From Candidatus Binatia bacterium (GTDB lineage: Bacteria > Desulfobacterota > Binatia > UBA12015), in assembly GCA_029243485.1 (NCBI GenBank), contig JAQWRY010000023.1:1-39650 (forward strand): a DNA stretch of 39,650 bases. The letters run 5' to 3'. Below, one piece after another: positions 8,151-16,442 of the stretch. A program made the position numbers and the translations under genes. Below the pieces are notes generated by a model that was not told the DNA's origin, did not search any database, and saw only the letters and a program-made list of their open reading frames with translations. Position 1 is the stretch's first letter; each line of letters opens with the position of its first letter.

Positions 8151-8245
8151 GCCGCCTGGACCCCAAAACTGGACCTCGCTCCAGGCTTCGCGGTGGCGGC
8201 TACCCGGCGACCTGGGCAAATAGGCCGTTCGTGCTTCCTATCGTC
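8150..8245. repeat. 96-bp dispersed repeat, copy 1 (copy 2 at 35073-35168)
   Basis: Matches 35073-35168 over 96 bp in the same orientation, with two mismatches by eye (at 8185 and 8201). Near its left side it carries TGGACCCCAAAACTGGACC, a sequence resembling the ends of some IS3-type elements. Copy 1 abuts the broken sugar-dehydrogenase fragment on the left. On the right, a minus-strand frame starting at 8313 (MNPLRTRPPTATKEP) runs into it and stops. It may be an IS-end scar or a small non-autonomous element. Confidence 0.85.
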
Positions 8246-8391
8246 GCCTTTAATTCGTCTACCGTCACAGGCTCCTTGGTCGCCGTCGGTGGGCGGGTGC
8301 GAAGCGGATTCATGAACCGATGACGCTCGCGCGAGTGCGGATAGGACAGAGGACCGCCCCGATGTTTTCGTCTCTGCTCAGGGACAGACGG

Positions 8392-9765
8392 TCATGGAAC
8401 GTAGCCCAAAACCTGTAGGCGTTTGAGCGTCTCTCGGTTCATAGGCCGGACGGCTTCGGCCTCGCCTTCGAAGTCAATTTTGCCCCGTAGTTTCCCGAGT
8501 TTTTCGACTAGATGAGCTTCGTCGACGCGACGCGGTGAGCGTTCTTTTCGGTCCGTAGCCAGGTTGAACTCGGCAATCGCCCCGTCTTGCCGAAGAACCA
8601 CCTTGGAATCGCCGTTGATGACCGCGAGCCGGTCGATGGGGTCGAGGGAGTCGTTCAGCTTAGCGCCGAATGCGCCGGGCTTTGCCCGATGGAGTTCAGC
8701 GAGAATCGTCTCTGGAGCTAGCTCCTCGCCACGAAGTGATCCGGCCAGACTGCGTCCACGAAACGAGGCGGGAAGTTCGATGCCCGCAAGGTCGAGAATG
8801 GTCGGGGCTACGTCGATCAAGGAAACGGGTACGTCGATCGATCCGGATTTCGGGCGAGGGTTGCGAATCAGAAGCGGTACATGAATCAGTTCCTCTACCA
8901 ATGTGCCCCCATGCGTGTAGCGGCCATCCTCGCCGAGAAGCTCTCCGTGGTCGGAGGTGAAGACCACCCACGTCTCACCAAGGTCGAGGGCCTCGAGGCC
9001 CGAAAGCAGTGATTGGATTACTTGATCGAGATGATGCACTTCCAGGTCGTAGAGTTCATGAATAAGTAGCTTTTCCTTTTCGCTAAATTTCCAGCTTCCC
9101 CCATAGAGCCGCTTCGTTAAAGTTTCAGGATCTTCTGGGCACGTTGTGTTGTCTTCGGTCAGGCAAAGGTAGGGGAGATGGGGCTCCATGTAATGCACAT
9201 ACAAGAAGAACGGGTTCTCCCTTTTTTCCTCCACTTCCTGCCGCCGCAAGGAGCCCAGCCATCCAAGGGCCCGATTCGTTAGTTCCATGCCGTCCGACTC
9301 GGGATAGATCATGTACTCGTAGGTTCCGAAGCGTTTTTCAAAGCCGCTAGCTTCGTCGAGAAGTGGATTAGATACGAAGCCCGCAGTTTCGTACCCTGCC
9401 GCGCTCAGCTGCTCGACCAGGGTGACTTGATCTTTGCGAAGCGCTGAGCCGAACACGACCATTCGATGCTCGAAGCCTAGCTGGGAGAGAAACAGCGAGG
9501 CGACGGACGGAATAGTCCAGGACGCGGTCGCGTAGGCACGTTCGAACGAAGTGGACTCTCCGGCGAGTTGGTCGATCGCGGGGGATTCAGCCTTTTCGTA
9601 CCCTGCGTAGTGCAGTCGATCACTGCGGAGTGTATCAACGACGATCAAGACGAAGCTCGGCGGAGATGCAGTCGTTTTCTCGGGATTGCTGACGCAGGCG
9701 CATGACCAAAGCGCGAACAGAGATGCCGCCGCGATTGATTTCAGAGAAAGTTCGCGACGACGCAC
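8392..9765 (-). CDS. Sulfatase-fold (alkaline phosphatase superfamily) lipoprotein
   Basis: A 457-residue protein starting at GTG 9765 (AAGG about 9 nt upstream), with a lipoprotein signal (SLFALWSCAC). The fold is that of the sulfatase/alkaline-phosphatase superfamily: metal-ligand segment VLIVVDTLRSDRLH (Asp44), YVHYMEPHLPY, and VFTSDHGELLGEDGRYTHGG. In classic sulfatases the nucleophile is Cys or Ser in C/S-x-P-S-R. Here the aligned position is Thr84 (TIPSVASLF), so formylglycine cannot form; phosphatase or phosphotransferase chemistry is more likely. It ends in RLQVLGYVP, a C-terminal LGY motif shared with the other superfamily members in this window. It stands alone, and nothing nearby gives a substrate. 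Confidence 0.88.
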   Translation of the reverse strand: MRRRELSLKSIAAASLFALWSCACVSNPEKTTASPPSFVLIVVDTLRSDRLHYAGYEKAESPAIDQLAGESTSFERAYATASWTIPSVASLFLSQLGFEHRMVVFGSALRKDQVTLVEQLSAAGYETAGFVSNPLLDEASGFEKRFGTYEYMIYPESDGMELTNRALGWLGSLRRQEVEEKRENPFFLYVHYMEPHLPYLCLTEDNTTCPEDPETLTKRLYGGSWKFSEKEKLLIHELYDLEVHHLDQVIQSLLSGLEALDLGETWVVFTSDHGELLGEDGRYTHGGTLVEELIHVPLLIRNPRPKSGSIDVPVSLIDVAPTILDLAGIELPASFRGRSLAGSLRGEELAPETILAELHRAKPGAFGAKLNDSLDPIDRLAVINGDSKVVLRQDGAIAEFNLATDRKERSPRRVDEAHLVEKLGKLRGKIDFEGEAEAVRPMNRETLKRLQVLGYVP

Positions 9766-10052
9766 GGGGGAACCTTAGCATAAAGTTCGGCGACAGCATC
9801 TCGCACAGGGATGCCGGGCGTCAGTGAGATCCGTGCGGCGATAGAGGTGGCCGAAGGACTCCTTGCACTGGAATAACACGACCAAGACGACACCCTCGCG
9901 GAACCTCCCCACACCCGAGAGTCCGCCGAACAGTGGGCCCAGAAGTCCTTGGGCCTTCGAAAGACGTGCCTGAGCATAAGCGGATTTATTTCCCTGGAAA
10001 GATGATGAAACATCTCTTCCCCTCAGAACTTGTCCGGTCCTAGCTCACCTCC

Positions 10053-10655
10053 TTGGGCCTGGTCCTGATCCCCGCAAGCCTCTGCGCAAACAGCCTCGGA
10101 AAATGGTGGGAATGGTCGTTCGACAGTCTGCCACCCGATCCGTTTCAGTGCTTCATCGAAATGGGCTTGGACCACGATCAGGCACGCGAGCGGGCCGTGC
10201 GCGCCGCCCGCGACCACCTCCGCTACCTAAACCGACGGTACGGGACTCCACAAGGCGGAGGTGAATACTGCACGCCTCTGACTCGCACCGCCGAGGTTCT
10301 CTCAGAGGTGCGTAATGCGCGGACCTCGCGAAGCGATGTACCTAGAGGCACCGCCGAGGAGACCGCTCGCTTCCTCGTCAGTATGGAGGAGCAGACTCAG
10401 CACGGCCAATACTTCGACAGCTACGCGGCCACGACCAACTTCGACAAGTTGCTCCATCTTCTTCGCCTGCTGAACGACGACCACAGCGATCAGCGTCCAG
10501 AACACATCCTGCGAACGATCCGAGACGACTATGAGGAGCGCAGGCAAGCCGAGCGACACTTCGCCGAGCGGAGACGGGCTCGGAACGAAAAACGCAAGAA
10601 CAAGACCTCAAGACGCCCGAGTGATGCGACGCCGCCCATGGAAACGCCGCCCTAA
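10053..10655 (+). CDS. Hypothetical protein, Arg-rich basic tail
   Basis: Up to 200 residues from TTG 10053 (an in-frame TAG precedes it at 10041); ATG 10161 would give about 164. I do not recognise a family. Visible features are a short helical segment with FIEMGLDHDQARERAVRAAR resembling a UBA/CUE-like helix pair, a Tyr/Asp-rich middle part with DSYAATTNFDKLLHLLRLLN, and a strongly charged, Arg/Lys-rich C-terminus (about 150-190) likely to be helical. There is no signal peptide or membrane segment, so it is probably cytoplasmic. A zinc-ribbon gene follows 48 nt later on the same strand and may be co-transcribed. The composition is protein-like rather than shadow-like, but support is modest. 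Confidence 0.45.
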   Translation: MGLVLIPASLCANSLGKWWEWSFDSLPPDPFQCFIEMGLDHDQARERAVRAARDHLRYLNRRYGTPQGGGEYCTPLTRTAEVLSEVRNARTSRSDVPRGTAEETARFLVSMEEQTQHGQYFDSYAATTNFDKLLHLLRLLNDDHSDQRPEHILRTIRDDYEERRQAERHFAERRRARNEKRKNKTSRRPSDATPPMETPP

Positions 10656-10703
10656 GGGAAACCCTGGATATGCCCCACCTGCAGTACCGCTTTGGCCAAG
10701 TCG

Positions 10704-11096
10704 ATGGATCGCCGCAATATCTGGACGTGCACAAACTGCGACACCCCTCAGACGATCGCCAAGGATGACTCAGACTGGCTCTGCGATGAGTGCGGCAGTC
10801 GCCTGGCAACCTCCCACACGTCGCAGGAATTGATATGCCCCAAATGTAGGGACCCAGTGGCCATCGCCCGGCCCTTCGGGGCGTGCCCGAACTGCGACAG
10901 CCCGGACTTCGCGCATCTCGTGTACGGGTTCGTTGCGCCGGATAAGCGAATGCAACAACAAATCGAAAAGGGCTGGGTCAAACTCGTGGGCTGCGTCGTA
11001 ACCCACGATCACCCAAAGTGGGCATGCAACGCCTGTTCGTTCCAATGGCGTGAGATGAGACCATCTTCTGGTGGCGCTCGTCCGAGACGAGCCTAG
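10704..11096 (+). CDS. Small multi-zinc-ribbon protein
   Basis: 130 residues from ATG 10704 (a TTG four codons earlier is less likely). It contains five CxxC knuckles in order: CTNC, CDEC, CPKC, CPNC and CNAC, consistent with two zinc ribbons plus a half site, or three degenerate ones. CDECGSRLATSHTSQELICP and WACNACSFQWREM look like ribbon turns. There is no signal peptide. Zinc ribbons of this type bind nucleic acid or protein partners; a specific function cannot be named. It follows the hypothetical gene at 10053-10655 and ends before a gene-poor kilobase. Confidence 0.65.
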   Translation: MDRRNIWTCTNCDTPQTIAKDDSDWLCDECGSRLATSHTSQELICPKCRDPVAIARPFGACPNCDSPDFAHLVYGFVAPDKRMQQQIEKGWVKLVGCVVTHDHPKWACNACSFQWREMRPSSGGARPRRA

Positions 11097-12138
11097 CTTT
11101 GCACACTCCACGCAGAGGGCCGAGGGCCGAGGGCGCCCGATCCGTGATCCAGCCTTTTCGGTCTTCCTGGCCGCCCTGCTCACAACCGCTACCGCATGGT
11201 CGGTCCCGATCGCAGCGGACCGCTCTACCGCGGGCATCGCTCCGACTCAGATCAACTCTGCCAGCCCGAACCCGGCGTGGGTTGATCGAGGGTGCCGAAG
11301 CTGAGCAGACCGGCCATCCCGTGTGACACTATTGAACGAACTGAGGGCACGAGAGCATCCTGAGCCACCGACGTTCCGATCGCGGCACGGATTCTTGCCG
11401 TCGTCTCACTGCCGGCTCTGAGCGTCCGCGTCGCCTGTCACTCGCACGAGTGCGCGTGCTCTATCGGGCCATCTTCTTCTTGACATCAGGCTCCATCCGT
11501 CCACTCTTGGCGGTCTGCCGGGCAAGAGGATTCAAGTTTCCGAGCGCTCGACCACGTGTCGCGCCGGACGCCTACACGGGCAACCTCTCCTCACCTGCAC
11601 TCGGCGGATCGACGACGCCGTGCCGGCGTCAATGGAAGGTTCGCGCGAGAGCTGCGCGGGCGCGGAGAGGAACTCGTAGGGCTCCAGAAGCGAGGAACAG
11701 GATGGGAGAAGGCTCCCTCCTGGCTGAAGCGGGAGATTCATCAGGTCGTGCAACGAGCCAACGAGCTTCACCTCGCGACCGCTCGGCTATCCGCGTGGGA
11801 AGTGATGAGGCAGACGCAATAGGAGCCCGGCGGCAACGAGGGGACGGTTGATGTGAGGTTCGCATGGCGCGCATTGCTCGTCGGTCGAGGTTGCCCCAAC
11901 TACGGTGTGCGCTCGCCGGTGGACGGAGGTAGGGGAGCGGCGGGCCCTTCGGACGGGTGCCGAGCGGCCCCGCCTGCCTTGAGCAGCAGGACGGGCCGTT
12001 CGATCAGCAGAGGCGTCGCCGTGGGGACACGCGAACGCCTCGAAGCGCCCGGATACGTCGAGTGAGGCTTGCGGCTGGTTGCCAGGGCTGGGGCTGACGG
12101 CTGGAACGCCGGCGAGGCGCCGTCGTGTCGTATCAGCG
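11097..12138. other. About 1 kb without a convincing gene
   Basis: Open frames here are Arg/Ser/Pro-rich and look like GC-rich chance frames. The only protein-like stretch is on the plus strand at about 11650-11822, ending AWEVMRQTQ, which contains KAPSWLKREIHQVVQRANEL. It has no good start or ribosome binding site and could be the tail of a decayed gene. I see no RNA gene, repeat array or terminator that I can defend. Confidence 0.4.
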
Positions 12139-13419
12139 TTACTCGACGTAGCCGAGTTGGCGAAGCCGGTCCTCGTCACTCGCCGAGAGTCCTCTGGGCT
12201 GGACGTCTGCCGCAGAGAGCTCGGTCTCAAGCTGGTCGATGCGATTCTGATGCTTGGCGACGATCGCGGGGTGCGCCGCCGCAACGTCGTTCGTCTCTCC
12301 CGGATCGGCCGACAGATCGAAGAGCGAGATTGATCGCCCATCGCGCGGTCGGGTGCTCTTCCAACGACCGGAGCGATAGGTCTGATAGGCGAGCTCGCTG
12401 AGGAATAGCTCTCCTCTTTCCGTGTCCTGTGACGCTGGGAGCTCAGGAGCACCTGCCGCGCGGAGCAGGAGGCCGTACAGATCTTGAGACCGGACGAAAG
12501 CGGATGGGTCTTCGACCAGGTTTCCGGATGCGAGGAGCGGCACCTGGAGGAGCGGTTCGAACGATGGGTTCCCGAAGTGCCCTCGACTGCTGGGAAGCGC
12601 GTGCGTCTCCCCGAGTGCCTCACCGTGGTCGGAGGTCAGGACGACCATGGCGTCGTCGAGGTAGCCACGCTTCTCGAGATCATCGAGCAGCAGGCCGAAG
12701 TCGGCGTCGAAGATCCGGACCGCGTCCGAGTAGGAACGACTCAGGATCTGGTACTCGTGCACGTCGATGTAGTGAACGTAGACGAAGAGAGGACGGTCCT
12801 TCGGTTGCGACTCGAGAGCTTTCAGCACCGCCGCGTTTACCGGCCTGGCACTGCGGCGCCGGGCAGATGCCTGCAGTGAACCAGGCCCGTTACGCTTGGA
12901 TTGCTCCGGTGTCCTCGGGGCGACCTGCACCCATTCATCGAAGCCTTTTTCGTAGCCGCCCGGCTTGTAGAGAAGCTCGTTCGCGATGACCCCTACTGTG
13001 CGGTAGCCGAGCTTTCGCATCTCCTCGGCGAGGGTAGAGACCGCTTCGGGAATGCAGTCGTCGCCTTCGCTCGCCGCCAAGCGTGCGAGTCCGCACCAGG
13101 TCTGGCCGCTCCAATGCAACTGTTGTCCGCCGGTCCGCTCCAAGCTCGGCGTTCGGCCCGTGAACAGAGCGGCTGTCGACATGGTCGTTTGGTGAAACGA
13201 TGAGGCCGATTCCGTGAGCACCTGGCCCCGGGTGGCGACGCGGTCGATGTTGGGCGTTCGCGTCTTTGACCCGTACGCGGAGACGTGATCGCGCCGGAGC
13301 GTGTCGACGACGATGACGAAGATATTGCCCGGCTTCTCTGGCGGGGCGGCGGGTGGCGACACGCAGCCCATGATCAACGACGATGCCAGCGCACGCATCA
13401 ACCAGGCACGAAGTTTCAT
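12139..13419 (-). CDS. Sulfatase-fold lipoprotein, coupled to a glycosyltransferase-methyltransferase
   Basis: A 426-residue lipoprotein (MRALASSLIMGC lipobox) of the sulfatase/alkaline-phosphatase superfamily. Visible motifs are FVIVVDTLRRDHVSAYG (metal Asp39), YVHYIDVHEY, and VLTSDHGEALGE. The residue aligned with the sulfatase formylglycine Cys is Thr78 (TTMSTAALFTG), and the Pro of the C-x-P-x-R motif is Met. Classic sulfatase chemistry is therefore unlikely; a phosphatase or a phosphoethanolamine- or glycerophosphate-type transferase is possible. The C-terminus ends RLRQLGYVE. The ATG follows the stop of the GT2-methyltransferase gene after one base (TGAGATG), implying translational coupling and a shared pathway in envelope glycan modification. 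Confidence 0.88.
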   Translation of the reverse strand: MKLRAWLMRALASSLIMGCVSPPAAPPEKPGNIFVIVVDTLRRDHVSAYGSKTRTPNIDRVATRGQVLTESASSFHQTTMSTAALFTGRTPSLERTGGQQLHWSGQTWCGLARLAASEGDDCIPEAVSTLAEEMRKLGYRTVGVIANELLYKPGGYEKGFDEWVQVAPRTPEQSKRNGPGSLQASARRRSARPVNAAVLKALESQPKDRPLFVYVHYIDVHEYQILSRSYSDAVRIFDADFGLLLDDLEKRGYLDDAMVVLTSDHGEALGETHALPSSRGHFGNPSFEPLLQVPLLASGNLVEDPSAFVRSQDLYGLLLRAAGAPELPASQDTERGELFLSELAYQTYRSGRWKSTRPRDGRSISLFDLSADPGETNDVAAAHPAIVAKHQNRIDQLETELSAADVQPRGLSASDEDRLRQLGYVE

Positions 13420-13420
13420 C

Positions 13421-15028
13421 TCAGGTCCCCGTCATGGGTCCGAGCCTGGCCTCGCGTTTTGCGGTGGCCGTCTTCGCCTCGGCGAGAAGGAATGCGAGCG
13501 ACGCTCGCGGCTCCAGGACGAGGAGCATTTGGTAGGAAAAGAGGCGCCGGAACGGTCGGATCAGGAGACGGCTGAGTGTGAGTAGTGAGGCGCTGAGCGT
13601 CCGGTTCGAGGTCGCGAGGGGGAACGGGGCAGGCACGCCCTCTTCGTGCACGACGCGGAAGCCGTCCTGTTCGAAGAGTCGCCTGAAGGTCGAGAAGGTG
13701 AAGAGCCGCGTGTGGGTCAGATCCAGGATGCCCCGTTTGCCGTAGTTGAACTGCCCGGACAGCAGCATGATGCGAGTCAGGAAGAACCCGATGTTGCCGG
13801 TGGTGAAGATCAATCTGAGCCCGGGTACGGACGAGGTGGCCCGGTACAGCGCCTGCGCGAACTCTTCGGGAGCGCGAAGGTGTTCGATCACGTCGAGCAT
13901 GACGACGACGTCATAGCTTCCATAGTCCAGGTCCGGTGGACCAGAATCGAGATCGCAGTGGTGAAACTTGCTGACCTCGACGCCCGGAGCAAGCGGTTCC
14001 CGGTCGACCGCGGTCACCGTACAGGCGCGCTCGCGCTCCAGAACCTGCGCGAAGTACCCGCCGGCGCAGCCCAGATCCAGCACCCGGGACCCGCGGGGAA
14101 CCTGTGCGAGCGCTCGCCGGTGACTGCTGTCGAAGCCGAGCTTTAACTCGTAGTGCGCGTTGCCTCGGTCCTGTGGCGCGCAGTCGAAGCGACGCTCGTA
14201 GAACAAGTTCATCTGTTGCATCCGAGCGCGGACCACCGCTCTGAGCGCGTCACGGATGTGCTGCCACGACGGCGTCGCCCCCCGCGACCCGCGGTCGTAG
14301 GGAGGTGTGACTTCGACGACGCGCATGCCGCTGAAGAGAAACTGTATGAGGACCTCGGTATCGATGTGTCGACTGCCCGTGTCGAGGGCGAACGGAATGT
14401 TGCGGAGCGCCTCCACCCGATAGGCGCGAAGGCCCGCATGCAGGCTCGCCACCCGGCGTCGCACTACCCGGCCGACGAGTCGCGTAGCCCAGCGTTCCCG
14501 GCTTCCCGGTGCCGGAGCCATCGAAGCCGCGTCCGCTCTCCCTTCGACTAGAGGGCCCAGCAGGGCTTCGATGTTTGCGGCTCCCAGATCACCTGCGCAG
14601 TCGACGACCGCAACGCAATCGAATCGGCGATCGACGGCGTATTGGAAGCCGAGTTTCTGACAGCCTCCGTAGCCACGTGGCACGCTCGACGAGAGGACTT
14701 CGAGCGGAAAGGGCAGGACCCCGCTCCGTCGCATGTCGGTCGCTTGCTCGAAGGTGGCATCGTTCGACGCGTCGTCGATGAGCAATGCCTCGACCTGAAA
14801 CTTCTCGCACAGCGTCGCAGGGACCTGGCCCAGAACATCGGCTAAACTGGCCTGCTCATCGCGTGCGAGGACGAGAAGCAAGAGTCTCGGATGGTCCCCC
14901 AGCCTCGGTTGTTCGAAGGACGTCAATTTCGGAGATCTTTCCTGGCTGGTGCGGCTCCGGTCGAGGCCATGCACAGGCCTCGCCACACGGCCCGTAGGGT
15001 ACTCCAGCCTCCTCTCGCCGCGCAACAC
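13421..15028 (-). CDS. Bifunctional GT2 glycosyltransferase / class I SAM methyltransferase
   Basis: A 535-residue two-domain protein. Residues about 45-270 are a GT-A family 2 glycosyltransferase: LLLLVLARDEQASL, LLIDDASNDATFEQA, SLHAGLRAYRVEALRNIPFA and HIDTEVLIQFLFSG. The usual metal-binding DxD/HGDGQ stretch is replaced by VVDCAGDLGAANIEALL, so donor binding may be altered. Residues about 300-470 are a Rossmann methyltransferase: SRVLDLGCAGGYFAQVLE (motif I), FHHCDLDSG, DVVVMLDVIEHL and IFTTGNIGFF. Fusions of this kind occur in polysaccharide and lipid-glycan loci. It is cytoplasmic, with no signal peptide. The start is uncertain: GTG 15028 has no clear ribosome binding site. It heads a two-gene unit with the sulfatase-fold gene. 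A 128-bp spacer separates it from the divergent aldo/keto reductase. Confidence 0.88.
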   Translation of the reverse strand: MLRGERRLEYPTGRVARPVHGLDRSRTSQERSPKLTSFEQPRLGDHPRLLLLVLARDEQASLADVLGQVPATLCEKFQVEALLIDDASNDATFEQATDMRRSGVLPFPLEVLSSSVPRGYGGCQKLGFQYAVDRRFDCVAVVDCAGDLGAANIEALLGPLVEGRADAASMAPAPGSRERWATRLVGRVVRRRVASLHAGLRAYRVEALRNIPFALDTGSRHIDTEVLIQFLFSGMRVVEVTPPYDRGSRGATPSWQHIRDALRAVVRARMQQMNLFYERRFDCAPQDRGNAHYELKLGFDSSHRRALAQVPRGSRVLDLGCAGGYFAQVLERERACTVTAVDREPLAPGVEVSKFHHCDLDSGPPDLDYGSYDVVVMLDVIEHLRAPEEFAQALYRATSSVPGLRLIFTTGNIGFFLTRIMLLSGQFNYGKRGILDLTHTRLFTFSTFRRLFEQDGFRVVHEEGVPAPFPLATSNRTLSASLLTLSRLLIRPFRRLFSYQMLLVLEPRASLAFLLAEAKTATAKREARLGPMTGT

Positions 15029-15156
15029 GAGGACGCGTCGCGATCACCCAATGATTTGCGCAACCTCATGTCGGAAGCTCCCTGATCAGAAGCGATATTG
15101 AGTGAGGGACTGGTAGTGGGCTATCGTAGCAGTCCGGCCTGAGGGGCCGTTTCATC

Positions 15157-16422
15157 ATGCCGAAGAGAGAAGAGCCGCTAGGCCGAAGAGAGATGTTGCG
15201 CCGTGGGGTCGCGGTCTCGGTAGGTGCGGTCGCTAGCCGATTCATCGGGGCGGCGCCGACGACCGCGCGGGCTTCGACCGCCGATTCGGCGAAGCCCACT
15301 GCAGGCGTCGAGAAGTATCCAGTGCTCGGCCGCACCGGGATCAAGATCTCGGACATCTCACTCGGGTCGGGCGGGACGGCCGATCCGGCGCTGTTCCGCT
15401 ACGCGTTCAGCCGTGGCATCACGTACTTCGATACCGCCGATGGATACCCACTTGGGGCTCCGGGCCAGGCGGAGAAAGCGATCGGGAAGGCGCTCAAGGG
15501 GAAGCGAAACCAGATCACCCTGGCGACCAAGACGATCACCACGCCGAGAGATCGCCGCAAGAAGCTGATGCGGAAGCTCGAGGCGAGCCTTCGCCGACTC
15601 CAGACCGACCACGTCGACGTGTACTTCAACCACGCCGTCAACGAAGTCGCCCGGGTCACGAACCCGGAGTGGCTCGAGTTCACGGCGCGAGCAAAGCAAC
15701 AGGGGAAGATCCGCTTCTCCGGGATGTCGGGGCACGGTGGGAACCTCGCCGAGTGCCTCGACGTCGGGCTGGATCAGGATCTGTTCGATGTGATCCTCGT
15801 TGCATACAACTTCGGGCAGGATCCGAGTTTCTACGAGCGCTTTACGAAGCCGCTCGACATGATCGCGACACAGCCGGAGCTTCCCCGCATCCTCGAGAAA
15901 GCCAAGAAGAAGAACGTCGGCGTCGTCGTGATGAAGACATTGATGGGCGCGCGTCTGAACGACATGCGTCGCTACGAACGGGACGATGGCACCTTCGCGC
16001 AGGCCGCGTTTCGCTGGGTCCTCTCGGATCCGAACGTAGACGGACTCATCGTGTCGATGAACGACCGGAAGCAGGTCGACGAGTACCTCGCTGCTTCGGG
16101 ACAAGGAGGCGTTCGCACGAGCGATCTCCAACTCCTCGACCGCTACGTGCTTCTCAATGGGGGGTCGTACTGCCGGTTCGGGTGCAGCGACTGCGAGTCC
16201 AGCTGCCCGCACGACGTTCCCATTTCCGAGGTTCTCCGAAGCCGAATGTACGCCGCCGACTACGGCGATCTGCGGAAGGGCAAGGCAGTTTACGCGGAGC
16301 TCGGAGAGGGGGCCTCGGCGTGCCTTGGCTGTGCCACCGAGAGCTGTCGGTCCGCGTGTGGCTACGGCCTCCCCGTCCCCTCGATGACGCGATCGACGGT
16401 CGGCCTTCTCACCCTGGTTTGA
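15157..16422 (+). CDS. Tat-exported aldo/keto reductase with C-terminal iron-sulfur domain
   Basis: 421 residues. The N-terminus is a Tat signal (twin Arg at 10-11 in GRREMLRRGVAV, cleavage near TTARA-S). An aldo/keto reductase TIM barrel follows (about 50-330): VLGRTGIKISDISLGSGG and YFDTADGYPLGAPGQAEKAI (Asp and Tyr of the catalytic tetrad), TLATKT (Lys) and DVYFNHA (His). The C-terminal domain has CRFGCSDCESSCPHDVP (about 338) and CLGCATESCRSACGYGLP (about 388), room for one or two [4Fe-4S] clusters. Tat export suits a cofactor-loaded folded protein. A GAGGGG lies upstream of the ATG. It is followed 20 nt later by a quinoprotein dehydrogenase gene, suggesting a periplasmic electron-transfer pair acting on a sugar or alcohol. 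Confidence 0.9.
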   Translation: MPKREEPLGRREMLRRGVAVSVGAVASRFIGAAPTTARASTADSAKPTAGVEKYPVLGRTGIKISDISLGSGGTADPALFRYAFSRGITYFDTADGYPLGAPGQAEKAIGKALKGKRNQITLATKTITTPRDRRKKLMRKLEASLRRLQTDHVDVYFNHAVNEVARVTNPEWLEFTARAKQQGKIRFSGMSGHGGNLAECLDVGLDQDLFDVILVAYNFGQDPSFYERFTKPLDMIATQPELPRILEKAKKKNVGVVVMKTLMGARLNDMRRYERDDGTFAQAAFRWVLSDPNVDGLIVSMNDRKQVDEYLAASGQGGVRTSDLQLLDRYVLLNGGSYCRFGCSDCESSCPHDVPISEVLRSRMYAADYGDLRKGKAVYAELGEGASACLGCATESCRSACGYGLPVPSMTRSTVGLLTLV

Positions 16423-16442
16423 AGCGACCGAGCGTTCTCGCC

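Noticed and set aside
9741-10013. 90-residue minus-strand frame upstream of the first sulfatase-fold gene
   Set aside because: Ser/Arg-rich with no motif, and overlapping the sulfatase start in another frame.
15669-16442. In-frame upstream extension of quinoprotein copy 1
   Set aside because: It overlaps the aldo/keto reductase in another frame and would remove the lipoprotein signal that starts at 16443.
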